The notes: generated from the sequence alone by a model not told the origin. Positions 35,632-44,334 are shown, counted from the first letter of the stretch. The stretch: DNA of 64,000 nt from Mucilaginibacter ginkgonis (GCF_009754905.2 NZ_CP066775.1:3162001-3226000); one strand, 5' to 3'. A program made the numbers and translations.

Positions 35632-35657
35632 AAGAGGGGGCAAACGGGCCCCCTCTT
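35632..35657 (-). promoter_or_regulatory. GC-rich hairpin with T-run in the rimP leader
   Basis: AAGAGGGGGC and GCCCCCTCTT form a 10-bp stem with a 6-base loop; on the minus strand it is followed by TTTTTGG. The predicted transcription start of rimP lies just upstream (near 35662), so the hairpin is the very 5' end of the mRNA. It looks like an intrinsic terminator placed between promoter and gene. It could be an attenuator for the nusA operon or a 5' stabilising hairpin. Confidence 0.6.
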
Positions 35658-35668
35658 CTCAGATGATA

Positions 35669-35676
35669 CAAATGTA
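35669..35676 (-). promoter_or_regulatory. -7 promoter element of the rimP-nusA-infB operon
   Basis: On the minus strand TACATTTG matches TAnnTTTG, 65 bases before the rimP ATG and just before the leader hairpin. No good -33 TTTG was found. Confidence 0.55.
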
Positions 35677-35800
35677 AGAAAGATATTTTGAATTTAAAAG
35701 TTATTAACATAAGGGCGGTAGGGTATGCCTTGAGAAGTTTATTCCATTCATAATGCGTGCGGTCATATGCTTACGGCTTTTTGCATAGCTTTACCCCGCT

Positions 35801-36652
35801 ATGAAATTAATACGCTTTGGCGAACCCGGGCAGGAAAAACCGGGCATCATTATAAATAACAAACGCTTTGATGTATCTGCATTTGTGAATGATTACAACG
35901 AAACTTTTTTCGCCGGTGATGGATTAAGCCGGTTAAATACTTTGATCGATGATGGCGTAAGTTTATCAGAAGTTTCTGCCAGCACTCGTTTAGGCCCGCC
36001 GATGGCAAGGCCGTCAAAGATAGTCTGCATAGGTTTAAACTACCGCGATCATGCAATTGAAGTTGGCGCGCCTATACCTTCGGAACCGGTTATATTTATT
36101 AAAAGCACGACGGCATTAAGCGGACCGAACGATAATATCATTATTCCGAAAGGTTCTGTCAAAACCGATTGGGAAGCAGAGCTGGCTGTAGTGATCGGCA
36201 GGCGCACCGGTTATGCGGACGAAGCCAATGTGCCTGCGCATATCGCGGGTTATGTTTTACATAATGATGTGTCTGAACGGGCATTTATGTTTGAGCGGAA
36301 TGGCACGTGGGACAAGGGCAAAGGCTGTGACACCTTCGCGCCGATGGGCCCATTTATTGCCACGCCGGATGAGATGCCGCCTATAAACAACCTGAACGTT
36401 TGGCTGAAGGTGAACGGCAAACAAATGCAGAATGGCAACACCCGGGATATGATCTTTGGGGTGAACTACCTGATCAGCTATATAAGCCAGTTTATGACCT
36501 TGCTGCCCGGCGATGTCGTGTCGACTGGTACGCCCGCAGGTGTCGGGTTCGGCTTGAGACCGCAGGTGTTTCTGCAACCCGGCGATGTTGTTGAACTGGG
36601 TATTGATGGTTTAGGCAGTCAGCGGCAGGTAGTCAAGGCTTATAGCCGTTGA
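35801..36652 (+). CDS. Fumarylacetoacetate hydrolase family protein
   Basis: 283 residues. The FAH fold has GLNYRDHAIE, the metal-binding DWEAELAVVIG (about residue 120-132), NDVSER, and GDVVSTGTPAGVG near residue 240. These match the two-domain bacterial FAH proteins that act on acylpyruvates or on 2,4-diketo-3-deoxy-fuconate/rhamnonate. The substrate cannot be told from the sequence alone, and no fucose or aromatic genes lie next to it. It is cytoplasmic, apparently monocistronic, and divergent from rimP. Confidence 0.88.
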   Translation: MKLIRFGEPGQEKPGIIINNKRFDVSAFVNDYNETFFAGDGLSRLNTLIDDGVSLSEVSASTRLGPPMARPSKIVCIGLNYRDHAIEVGAPIPSEPVIFIKSTTALSGPNDNIIIPKGSVKTDWEAELAVVIGRRTGYADEANVPAHIAGYVLHNDVSERAFMFERNGTWDKGKGCDTFAPMGPFIATPDEMPPINNLNVWLKVNGKQMQNGNTRDMIFGVNYLISYISQFMTLLPGDVVSTGTPAGVGFGLRPQVFLQPGDVVELGIDGLGSQRQVVKAYSR

Positions 36653-36680
36653 TCTGTTCTCTGACCGGTGTTTCACTGTT

Positions 36681-36821
36681 TCACCTGAAACAGTTGAAAC
36701 AGTTGTTCCATACTTTTAAGTATGTGACATGATCTTGCTCTTTCTTGATCATCAGGATGTTGCAGCGTTTACCTGCAAGCACTACTTTGTCAGTAAATGC
36801 TAAAAAACGGGAAAAAGCCAT
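36681..36821 (-). CDS. Possible 46-residue small protein, unknown
   Basis: An ATG at 36821 opens a 46-codon frame on the minus strand: it begins MAFSRFLAFTDKVVLAGKR, has a charged middle (MIKKEQDHVTYLK) and ends WNNCFNCFR before TGA. It is short, has no clear ribosome site and coincides with the inverted repeats of this gap, so it may be chance. The balanced composition, with a YLKVWN segment, keeps it worth listing. No family is recognised. Confidence 0.3.
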   Translation of the reverse strand: MAFSRFLAFTDKVVLAGKRCNILMIKKEQDHVTYLKVWNNCFNCFR

Positions 36822-36907
36822 GACAATTTAGCGCCAGTGAAACAGTATGATTTTTGACGCATCCAAAAAAAGGTGACACTTTTAATTGTTAATAATTTAT
36901 AAGTTGC

Positions 36908-37028
36908 CATTGCGAGGCACGTCTAGTCCAGATAATTTCGGGAAAGCAATCTTTGCATAAAGGGTGCTAATTCCTCACGAACTTTCGGCTAGGATTGCCG
37001 CGACCCGACTTCGTCAGGTCTCGCAATG
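36908..37028. repeat. Dispersed palindromic element (CATTGCGAG ends), copy 1
   Basis: It begins CATTGCGAG and ends CTCGCAATG (perfect 9-bp terminal inverted repeat) and contains GCAATC and GGATTGCC internally. A shorter, worn copy lies at 49121-49194. Elements of this kind, with no ORF, are common between genes of many bacteria and behave like small non-autonomous repeats. Confidence 0.7.
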
Positions 37029-37044
37029 ACAACCATGAATGTAT

Positions 37045-39516
37045 TTATTTTGGCTTACTAATCAAATTTACAAACAACCTGTACGCCCCCGGTACGCCGG
37101 CAGGCAATTGCCTGAAGAATGCCAGCGAAGTATAAACAAACCTGCCTTTGCCATATTCGGCTATTATTAAAGATTCGTTATCGGGGGTTTCACCTTTATC
37201 GTTCATCGATAATGGCGTTTGATAAGCCGGATCCAGGTTACCTACAAAATATAAGCCGCGTTCCTGTATCCAGCCGTTAAAATCGGCGTCTGTTATTTTG
37301 TTTGGATAGTTTAATACCGCCGCGTCGGCCTTGGTAAAAGTTACCGGGGCGTTTTCGTCGGTAACGCGCACGTTTAAAGGCGTAAATGGGTAGGGGCCAA
37401 TGTCTTTAGTCACCAGGCCAACATTGTTATTATACTGCACTACCAGGTTGCCGCCATTTTTTACATATTCCAGCAATTTAGGGTTTTCGTAAGCCATGCG
37501 CGGGTTTACATTATAAGCACGCACCCCTGTTATAATGGCGTCGTATCCGGCAAGGTTGCCGCCCAGTACTTCGGCCTCGGTTAAGTAATGAATGTCGTAC
37601 CCCACCTGTTCTAACGCTTCGGGCACCAGGTCGCCCGCACCTCTTATGTAACCTATCTTTTTACCTGCCGTCTTCAGGTCTATATCTACCAGTTTTGCTT
37701 GTGCGGGTGGGAATAATGTAATAGTCGGGATGTGCTCGTAACTTAATTGCTGGAAACCTACTGATGATTTTTCGCCATCGGCATTCACTATAACTTCGAG
37801 CGTATTGATTTTAGGTGAAATACTCACCGGGCTCACTGCAAAATTCACGGTCCATTCGTCGCCGTTGTTTTTGCCTGAAAAGGGAATACTTGCCGGACTG
37901 ATCTTCCAACCGGCAACAGGTTTTAAGCTGATGTTGCCGCTTGCCCCGGTAAACGCCTTTAACTTTACCTGCACAAACTGTGGCTTGTCTGTATTAAAGA
38001 TGTAGTCTTTGTTGGCCACGTTCGCGGTAACCGCAGGTGTAATAATCAGCGGCTGGTAAACTTCGCCGCGTGCGGGATCTACGTATTTAAATTGAACCTG
38101 TACATCATAACCAATCGGTTTGCCTGCAATATTAAAGGCTACATGAATATAAGGCGCAATGTTTTGCGGCAAAGTGCGCTGCGCTTCATTACCCGTGCTA
38201 TCCAAATATCCGGTGCTGTAACCGCCAACACCGTGCGGATACTTTAACCAGTATGGCGCGGAAATGTCATCTGCCTTGTAGGTCAGCTTCACCGTTTTCA
38301 AAACATTGTATGCAAGGCCTTCGTGGGTATTGCCGGTAATACCTGCGTTTTTATAACTGATACCGTTTAAAGTAACAGGCACATCATTACGGACGATCAT
38401 TTGCGCCGACACATTTACGTCTGAGCCTTTGGCATAAATTGCGTTATCGCTATATGCTTCCATCCACAAACCAGCGCATTGTGCTATCAGTTCGCTTAAC
38501 TGTTTGGTTTTCAACGTGCGCCAGTAAGTGTCTGGCACTTTTTCTATCATGCTTAAAAGGTTAACCAACGCTTTTACAGATTGACCGGGGTCTGAAGGAT
38601 CAAAGTTTTTGCTGATCACCAATAAGTTGGCGGCTATTTCACTTCCGCCGCTCACGCGTTTCCAGGTGGTGTTTACGCCATCCATCAGGTCGGTTTGTGG
38701 CGCCTCGCCCAAGATTGTTTTAAAATATTCGAACGCCTGCCCCCGTTGCCTTGCAGAACCAAAGCCTTGCGTGCGGTGGTTCGAGCGGCTTTCGGCTGCA
38801 ATCTCGCCGTAGCTTTTCCCCAGAAACGGATTATATCCGCCAACATCGATCTTAAGCTGATTTGGCGCAGTGGTATTCATGCCGCCAAAATTAAACGTGT
38901 TCCACAGCAGGCGTTTGGCTTGCCATGGCTGTACATATTTCAACTGTTCGGGAAAACGTTTTGGGTCGGCCGCGGCGGTAAATGCTTCCTGCGCTAATAT
39001 AGCCGAGGAAGTGTGGTGCCCGTGTCCGCCTTCGCCGGTGGTTGGAAAACGGCAGATCATTACATCGGGTTTAAAATTACGTATCACCCAAACTACATCG
39101 CTCAGCACTTTTTCTTTATCCCAAATTTTTAAGGTCTCATCCGGGCCTTTTGAAAAACCAAAGTCGTTAGCCCGTGTGAAAAATTGCTCAGCACCGTCAA
39201 CGCGGCGGGCTGCTAAAAGTTCCTGCGTACGTATTGCACCTAACAGTTCACTTTGCTCGGTACCGATGAGGTTTTGACCACCATCACCGCGGGTTAACGA
39301 CAGGTATCCTGTTCTGTAATGGCGCTCTTGCGCCAGGTAGGCCAGCAGGCGCGTATTCTCATCATCCGGGTGGGCGGCAACATATAATATACTACCTAAA
39401 ACATTCAGTTTTTTTAAGCTTTGTTCTATTTCGCCGGTGTTAGAAACAACAGCCGTTTGCGCCGATACAGCTTGTGTAAACAACAGCAAAACAGCTATTT
39501 TATAAAGGTATGTCAT
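37045..39516 (-). CDS. PIG-L (LmbE-like) deacetylase, large exported form
   Basis: 823 residues: a signal peptide (cut near AVSAQ, residue 20), then a PIG-L domain with the zinc motif AHPDDE at 48-53 and GHGHHTSS near 166. The domain removes N-acetyl groups from GlcNAc-type sugars in known members. A long C-terminal part (about 290-823) has beta-sandwich-like segments and, from about 620, a ThuA/GATase-like fold (GAGDLVPEALEQVGYDIHYL, GVRAYNVN). This large architecture is common in Bacteroidetes and its substrate is unknown. It is periplasmic, and its promoter region is shared divergently with the TetR gene. Confidence 0.88.
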   Translation of the reverse strand: MTYLYKIAVLLLFTQAVSAQTAVVSNTGEIEQSLKKLNVLGSILYVAAHPDDENTRLLAYLAQERHYRTGYLSLTRGDGGQNLIGTEQSELLGAIRTQELLAARRVDGAEQFFTRANDFGFSKGPDETLKIWDKEKVLSDVVWVIRNFKPDVMICRFPTTGEGGHGHHTSSAILAQEAFTAAADPKRFPEQLKYVQPWQAKRLLWNTFNFGGMNTTAPNQLKIDVGGYNPFLGKSYGEIAAESRSNHRTQGFGSARQRGQAFEYFKTILGEAPQTDLMDGVNTTWKRVSGGSEIAANLLVISKNFDPSDPGQSVKALVNLLSMIEKVPDTYWRTLKTKQLSELIAQCAGLWMEAYSDNAIYAKGSDVNVSAQMIVRNDVPVTLNGISYKNAGITGNTHEGLAYNVLKTVKLTYKADDISAPYWLKYPHGVGGYSTGYLDSTGNEAQRTLPQNIAPYIHVAFNIAGKPIGYDVQVQFKYVDPARGEVYQPLIITPAVTANVANKDYIFNTDKPQFVQVKLKAFTGASGNISLKPVAGWKISPASIPFSGKNNGDEWTVNFAVSPVSISPKINTLEVIVNADGEKSSVGFQQLSYEHIPTITLFPPAQAKLVDIDLKTAGKKIGYIRGAGDLVPEALEQVGYDIHYLTEAEVLGGNLAGYDAIITGVRAYNVNPRMAYENPKLLEYVKNGGNLVVQYNNNVGLVTKDIGPYPFTPLNVRVTDENAPVTFTKADAAVLNYPNKITDADFNGWIQERGLYFVGNLDPAYQTPLSMNDKGETPDNESLIIAEYGKGRFVYTSLAFFRQLPAGVPGAYRLFVNLISKPK

Positions 39517-39599
39517 TGAGAGATGTTAAATTTTTGTTAGGCTGCAATTTTATTGCATTAAAGAAAAACAAATTTTATTGCAAATAGTATAATCTAAAA

Positions 39600-39615
39600 T
39601 TAATCAACCGATTAA
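39600..39615. promoter_or_regulatory. Operator-like inverted repeat, distal copy
   Basis: TTAATC-AACC-GATTAA, a perfect 6-bp inverted repeat with a 4-base spacer. It shares the TTAATC core and spacer length with the larger palindrome over the TetR-gene promoter, so it may be a second operator. Confidence 0.45.
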
Positions 39616-39631
39616 AAATTTAGCCTAACCT

Positions 39632-39664
39632 TGTGTTAGTTGACAATCGAAAGACAATAACACA
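39632..39664. promoter_or_regulatory. Wide inverted repeat upstream of the efflux operon
   Basis: TGTGTTA (39632-39638) and TAACACA (39658-39664) are perfect complements 19 bases apart, with an additional TTG/CAA pairing inside. It may be a binding site for a dimer or a cruciform. The role is unknown. Confidence 0.35.
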
Positions 39665-39668
39665 TTTT

Positions 39669-39690
39669 ATTAATCAATCGTTTGATTAAT
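39669..39690. promoter_or_regulatory. 22-bp palindromic operator over the TetR-gene promoter
   Basis: ATTAATCAA-TCGT-TTGATTAAT: perfect 9-bp arms with a 4-base spacer. It overlaps the -7 element TAATTTTG (39687-39694), the usual position for autorepression by a TetR protein. Confidence 0.75.
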
Positions 39691-39694
39691 TTTG
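39687..39694 (+). promoter_or_regulatory. -7 element of the TetR-efflux operon
   Basis: TAATTTTG matches TAnnTTTG. The GTG start of the TetR gene is at 39699, only 4 bases on, so the message is predicted to be leaderless. Confidence 0.65.
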
Positions 39695-39698
39695 CACC

Positions 39699-40355
39699 GT
39701 GTTAAAAACAGAGAAAGAGAAGACGGATAAAAAAGACCTTATACTCGATGCCGCTGAAAGGATAATTTCTGAGGTTGGGTACGATGGCGCTTCCACACGC
39801 ATGATTTCTGCCGAGGCAGGTGTCAACATGGCGATGCTGAACTACTACTTTGGCTCTAAAGAAGGCTTGTTCCTGGCCATTTTTGAACGCAGGCTTAAAT
39901 CGCATGAGGCGATGTGGAAGGAAATAAACGGCGATGGCGAGAAAACGCCTTGGCAAAAAATGGAAAAGTACATTGATACCTGGGTGGACAGGATATTTAC
40001 TAATAACTGTTTCCAGAGATTGATCTACCAGGAGATAAGCATGCGCCGCCGGGGCGAGCTGACAGACCAGATCAACACCCTGCTGCTGCGCAATGTTACC
40101 TCGTTTCAGGAAATGCTAAACGATGGCATTAAAGACGGATACTTTAAGCCTGATGTGGATGTGCAGTTTGTAATGGCTACCATCTACGGCATAAAGAACT
40201 ACATCATGAATACGCCTTATATCTCGTCAATGATGTTTGGCTATGACTTGCAGAATCAGGAAAACCTGGACCAACAATTTAAACCACGCATTAAACAATA
40301 TCTACGAAAACTTTTAAAACCTTATTTAGTAAAAGCAGATGACCACTCGAATTAA
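39699..40355 (+). CDS. TetR/AcrR family transcriptional regulator
   Basis: 218 residues with a GTG start at 39699, chosen because the frame and HTH begin there and no other start fits. The HTH lies at about 15-60: ILDAAERIISEVGYDGASTRMISAEAGVNMAMLNYYFGSKEGLF in sense. A ligand-binding helical domain follows, with the TetR_C-like segments FMATIYGIKNYI and LRKLLKPY. It is the first gene of the operon with TolC, HlyD and EmrB genes and should repress it until a drug or lipid ligand binds. Its stop overlaps the TolC gene start by 17 bases. Confidence 0.92.
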   Translation: MLKTEKEKTDKKDLILDAAERIISEVGYDGASTRMISAEAGVNMAMLNYYFGSKEGLFLAIFERRLKSHEAMWKEINGDGEKTPWQKMEKYIDTWVDRIFTNNCFQRLIYQEISMRRRGELTDQINTLLLRNVTSFQEMLNDGIKDGYFKPDVDVQFVMATIYGIKNYIMNTPYISSMMFGYDLQNQENLDQQFKPRIKQYLRKLLKPYLVKADDHSN

Positions 40356-41691
40356 TAAATTTTTTACCATCACCCGCAAAATGTTAAGCCGGTACGGCTG
40401 GATGTTTGCAGCTGTACTTTTATACAGCAACGTTGCCAGCGCGCAAGAGCGGGCATTAACCTTACAGGAAGCCATTAAACTTGGCCTGGATAACAGCAAA
40501 ACCCTTAAACTTTCTCAATCGAGAATTGACCAGGCCGTGTCTGAGTACAATCAGGCTAAAGACCGCGCGTTGCCAACAGGTAGTGTTAGCTTTATGTACA
40601 GCCGCGCGCAAATACCTGCCAACCATTTAAACTTTGGCGAGAATGGCATATTCCTGCCGAAGAGCGCTAATGCCAACTTGGGTATCGCCAACGTAAGTGA
40701 AACACTTTTCGCAGGCGGAAAACTAAGATATGCGAAAGAGTCAACCGACTTATTAGTAAAGGTTGCACGCCTCGACGTTGATAACGACAAGGATCAGATC
40801 ACTTTTGCCATCATCAACGAATATTATAACCTGTACAAGGTATTGCAAAGCCAGAAAGTTGTACAGCAGAACTTAAGTTCGGTAGACCAGCAAATTCACC
40901 AGGCACAACGCTTTTTTGACCAGGGTTTGGTTACTAAAAATGATGTGCTGCGGTTTCAACTGCAGCGCTCGAATATCGAGCTGAATGGCATTGACCTGGA
41001 AAGTAACCGCAAAGTGATCAATTACAACCTGAACATTTTGCTTGGTTTGCCGGAGAGTACAACCATTACCCTTGCCGGTTTGCCTGCCGCTGCGACTACT
41101 GTAGCTCCGCTTCAAAATTATCTGGATACCGCCATAGCTGCCCGCCCGGATATTAAACAATTAGGCTTGCGGACAGAGGTTGCAGAAAGCAATATTAAAA
41201 GTGTACGTGCAGACAGGTCTGTAAGGTTGGCCGCGACAGCGGGTGCTTATTATGTAGACATTGCCGCAAACCCGTTCCCAACAACAGGCAATTACATCAC
41301 GCCACTAACATTCGGCGCAACATTGTCATGGAACTTCAGCACGCTTTGGACCAATAAGAACAAAGAAGCGGAAGCGCACATCCAACGCGACCAGACAGTG
41401 ATCAACAAAAACATCGCGATAGATAATGTAAAGAACGAAGTAAACACCAGCTATCAAAATTATTTAGCGGCCGTTAACAAGATCAACCTGCTGCAAACTT
41501 CTATCAATCAGGCAACAGAAAATAACAGGTTGCAGGAATCACGTTATGAAAACAATACCGGTACGGCTACAGACAGAGTTGACGCGCGTACATTATTATA
41601 CCAGGCTCAGATCAATCTCGAGATTGCTAAAGCTGATGCAGGTTTGGCGTATTACAACCTTATAAAATCAACCGGAACCCTTAATAAATAA
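40339..41691 (+). CDS. TolC family outer-membrane efflux protein
   Basis: 450 residues; a signal peptide ends near VASAQ (about residue 35 from the first Met). An in-frame ATG at 40381 gives a shorter, more typical signal peptide and is equally possible. The OEP repeats of TolC are recognisable: LTLQEAIKLGLDNSKTLKLSQSRIDQA at the start, LNILLGLPE in the middle and ATDRVDARTLLYQAQINLEIA near the end. It forms the outer-membrane channel of the tripartite pump with the following two genes. It overlaps the TetR gene by 17 bases, so translation is likely coupled. Confidence 0.92.
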   Translation: MTTRINKFFTITRKMLSRYGWMFAAVLLYSNVASAQERALTLQEAIKLGLDNSKTLKLSQSRIDQAVSEYNQAKDRALPTGSVSFMYSRAQIPANHLNFGENGIFLPKSANANLGIANVSETLFAGGKLRYAKESTDLLVKVARLDVDNDKDQITFAIINEYYNLYKVLQSQKVVQQNLSSVDQQIHQAQRFFDQGLVTKNDVLRFQLQRSNIELNGIDLESNRKVINYNLNILLGLPESTTITLAGLPAAATTVAPLQNYLDTAIAARPDIKQLGLRTEVAESNIKSVRADRSVRLAATAGAYYVDIAANPFPTTGNYITPLTFGATLSWNFSTLWTNKNKEAEAHIQRDQTVINKNIAIDNVKNEVNTSYQNYLAAVNKINLLQTSINQATENNRLQESRYENNTGTATDRVDARTLLYQAQINLEIAKADAGLAYYNLIKSTGTLNK

Positions 41692-41718
41692 TCTACAATC
41701 ACACACAGAAGAAATACA

Positions 41719-42777
41719 ATGGCACAAGAACAACAATCAACAGAAACTAAAAAGAAACCCAACAAGGTAGTACCTATCATATTAGGTATCGTACTGCTGG
41801 TGGGTATCATCTTCGGGATAAAGGAATATATTTATTACAGCAAACACGTAGATACTGATGACGCGCAGATAGATGGCGATATTAGCCCGGTGGTAGCACG
41901 TGTTGGTGGTTATGTAGACAGCATCGCTTTCGAGGATAACCAGCACGTTAACAAAGGTCAGTTCTTAGTTAAAATAGACGACCGCGATTATAAAATTAAA
42001 TTAGAGCAAGCCGTTGCTGCGCAAAAAGGTGCAAGCGGCAGTATAGGTGTTGGTGAATCGCAGATTTACCAAACCAGCGCAAACGCTGCAAGCGCGAAGG
42101 CGAATGTAACAACTATGCAGGCACGTTTGGAAAAAACGCAGAAAGACTACGCACGTTACGCCAACCTGGTGAAAGACGGCTCTATCACCAAACAACAATT
42201 TGACCAGGCAAAATCTGATTTGGAGGTAGCACAAGCAAACCTGCAGGCTGCGAAAGATCAGTACAAAGCCGCTGCAGAACAGATCAGCACTACACGCAAC
42301 CAATTGAAGGTAACTAACCTTGGTGTAAACCAAAGGCAGGTAGATGTTGACTACGCGAAACTGCAATTGTCATACACCACCATTCAATCGCCTGCAAGCG
42401 GTGTAACTTCTAAAAAGAGCATACAGGTAGGCCAGTTGGTTCAGGCGGGTCAGACGTTGTTCAATGTGGTAAATGACAATAGCTTATATATCACTGCAAA
42501 CTTTAAAGAAACACAGCTTACCACAATTAAAAACGGGCAGAAAGTTGATGTAGAGGTTGATGCTTACCCTGACTTGAAACTGGAAGGTACGGTGTATAAC
42601 TTCTCTCCGGCCACTGGCGCCAAGTTTTCATTATTGCCACCGGATAACGCTACAGGTAACTTTGTTAAAGTAGTGCAACGTGTGCCTGTGAAAATTAAAA
42701 TAAGTGCCGATAAGGCAACCATGGATAAACTGCGCCCGGGTATGAGCGTAAACGTATCTGTTGTTACAAAAGACTAA
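41719..42777 (+). CDS. HlyD/EmrA-type membrane fusion protein
   Basis: 352 residues. One membrane helix (about 17-36) is followed by the periplasmic adaptor: a lipoyl half (VDTDDAQIDGDISPVVARVGGYV), a coiled-coil hairpin (about 90-200, with KDGSITKQQFDQAKSDLEVAQANLQAA), the second lipoyl half (YTTIQSPASGVTSKK) and a beta-barrel with VEVDAYPDLKLEG. It is EmrA-like by layout. It connects the EmrB pump with the TolC channel. It starts 27 bases after the TolC gene. Confidence 0.93.
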   Translation: MAQEQQSTETKKKPNKVVPIILGIVLLVGIIFGIKEYIYYSKHVDTDDAQIDGDISPVVARVGGYVDSIAFEDNQHVNKGQFLVKIDDRDYKIKLEQAVAAQKGASGSIGVGESQIYQTSANAASAKANVTTMQARLEKTQKDYARYANLVKDGSITKQQFDQAKSDLEVAQANLQAAKDQYKAAAEQISTTRNQLKVTNLGVNQRQVDVDYAKLQLSYTTIQSPASGVTSKKSIQVGQLVQAGQTLFNVVNDNSLYITANFKETQLTTIKNGQKVDVEVDAYPDLKLEGTVYNFSPATGAKFSLLPPDNATGNFVKVVQRVPVKIKISADKATMDKLRPGMSVNVSVVTKD

Positions 42778-42787
42778 TTGAGATATA

Positions 42788-44329
42788 ATGGCTGAAACCG
42801 GCTTTAAAAAATGGATCATAACGATAACGGTTATCGTGGCTTCTTTGCTGGAGCTGATTGATACCACTATCGTAAACGTGGCGCTGCCGCACATTCAGGG
42901 TAACCTGGGTGCCACATTAACCGATGTTGCCTGGGTGGTAACTGGTTACGCGGTAGCCAACGTTATAGTACTGCCCATGTCGGGCTGGCTGGGCAGCAGA
43001 TTTGGCCGTAAGCAATATTTCCTGGCATCTATCGTGATGTTTACGCTGGTGTCATTCCTGTGCGGTAACGCGCATACCATGAATGAGCTGATTATCTTCA
43101 GGATATTGCAGGGCTTTGCCGGCGGTGGTTTGATATCAACCGCGCAAGCCATCCTTATAGAGACATGGCCACGTGAGCAAATTGGCACGGCAACAGCCTT
43201 ATTTGGGTTAGGCGCGGTGGTTGGACCGACAGTAGGCCCAACTATTGGCGGTTGGATAGTAGAAAACTACTCCTGGCCATGGATATTTTATGTAAACATT
43301 CCGGTTGGTGCACTGGCGGCATTCTGTACCTATACCTTTGTTAATGAAACACCCAAAGACACGGGTAAGCCTGTTGACTGGTGGGGTATTATTCTACTCG
43401 CTATCACAGTAGGTAGTTTGCAAACCGTGTTAGAAAAAGGTGAGGATGAGGACTGGTTTGCAAAAACTTACATCTTGATATTAAGTATCGCGGCTATTCT
43501 TGGCTTCCTGCTGTTCTTATGGCGCGAGCTGAGCACCAGTCACCCGGTGGTGAACTTTAGCATTATGCGGCACCGGAGTTTCGCGGTGGGGATGTTTACT
43601 TCGTTTATACTTGGCTTTGGTTTGTACGGCTCGGTGTTCGTTTTCCCGGTATTTTGCCAGAACCTGCTTGGGTTTAACGCGCAGCAAACGGGCGAGCTAT
43701 TGTTTCCCGGCGGTTTGTGTACCATAGCCATGATGCCGTTTATTGGCAAGATGCTTAATAAGGGTATACCGGCCCAGTTTATGGCGACGATAGGTATGTT
43801 TTTGTTCTTTGTGTTTACCAATATGCTGAGCCACTCTACACTGGCAACAGGTGAGCATGATGTATTGATCCCTTTATTGATCCGTGGTGTGGGTATGGCG
43901 TTATTATTTGTACCGTTAACCACCCTTGCAATGGCCGACCTTAAAGGCCCCGAAGTTGGCCAGGGCTCAGGCCTGAACAACATGATGCGCCAGTTGGGCG
44001 GCTCATTTGGTATCGCGGTTTTAACAACCGTAATACACAACCGGCAAGGTTTACACCGCAGCAACCTGCTTACCTATATTAACCAATATAACCCTGTATT
44101 TACAGATCGTTTCAATGGTTATGTGCACAGGTTTATGGGACTTGGCCATAGCATGTCTGACGCTACAACTATGGCTTACCGTGCTATGGAAGGTATTATC
44201 ACCAGACAGTCGCTTTTATTGACTTATGACGATGCCTACTGGCTGTCAGGCCTGGTGATGCTGTTCTCCATACCGTTATTGTATTTGCAGCCATTTAAGA
44301 AATTAAAGGCAGCTACAGACGCCCACTAA
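42788..44329 (+). CDS. DHA2 family MFS transporter (EmrB/QacA type)
   Basis: 513 residues with 14 membrane segments. Signature regions: ELIDTTIVNVALPHIQGNLG (motif D1) in helix 1, GSRFGRK (motif A), GLGAVVGPTVGPTIGGWI (motif C) in helix 5, and the GLNNMMRQLGGSFGIAVL segment near helix 11 to 12. It is the inner-membrane, proton-driven pump of the tripartite system. It starts 10 bases after the HlyD gene and ends with a strong terminator. The substrates are unknown; drugs, bile-like compounds or fatty acids are typical. Confidence 0.94.
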   Translation: MAETGFKKWIITITVIVASLLELIDTTIVNVALPHIQGNLGATLTDVAWVVTGYAVANVIVLPMSGWLGSRFGRKQYFLASIVMFTLVSFLCGNAHTMNELIIFRILQGFAGGGLISTAQAILIETWPREQIGTATALFGLGAVVGPTVGPTIGGWIVENYSWPWIFYVNIPVGALAAFCTYTFVNETPKDTGKPVDWWGIILLAITVGSLQTVLEKGEDEDWFAKTYILILSIAAILGFLLFLWRELSTSHPVVNFSIMRHRSFAVGMFTSFILGFGLYGSVFVFPVFCQNLLGFNAQQTGELLFPGGLCTIAMMPFIGKMLNKGIPAQFMATIGMFLFFVFTNMLSHSTLATGEHDVLIPLLIRGVGMALLFVPLTTLAMADLKGPEVGQGSGLNNMMRQLGGSFGIAVLTTVIHNRQGLHRSNLLTYINQYNPVFTDRFNGYVHRFMGLGHSMSDATTMAYRAMEGIITRQSLLLTYDDAYWLSGLVMLFSIPLLYLQPFKKLKAATDAH

Positions 44330-44334
44330 AAAGA

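Larger units (their letters stand above)
36653..37044. other. 390-base gap with dense inverted repeats, a possible small ORF and a dispersed palindromic element
   Basis: The gap lies between the FAA hydrolase (+) and the PIG-L gene (-, ending at 37045). Bases 36670-36778 hold four inverted repeats in a row: CTGTTTCA-CC-TGAAACAG (36676-36693, with further TGAAACAG-like copies at both sides), CATACTT-TT-AAGTATG (36709-36724), ATGATC-N12-GATCAT (36729-36752) and TTGCAG-N7-CTGCAA (36760-36778). Bases 36908-37028 are a repeat element seen again at 49121. No tRNA or larger gene is seen. Confidence 0.6.
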
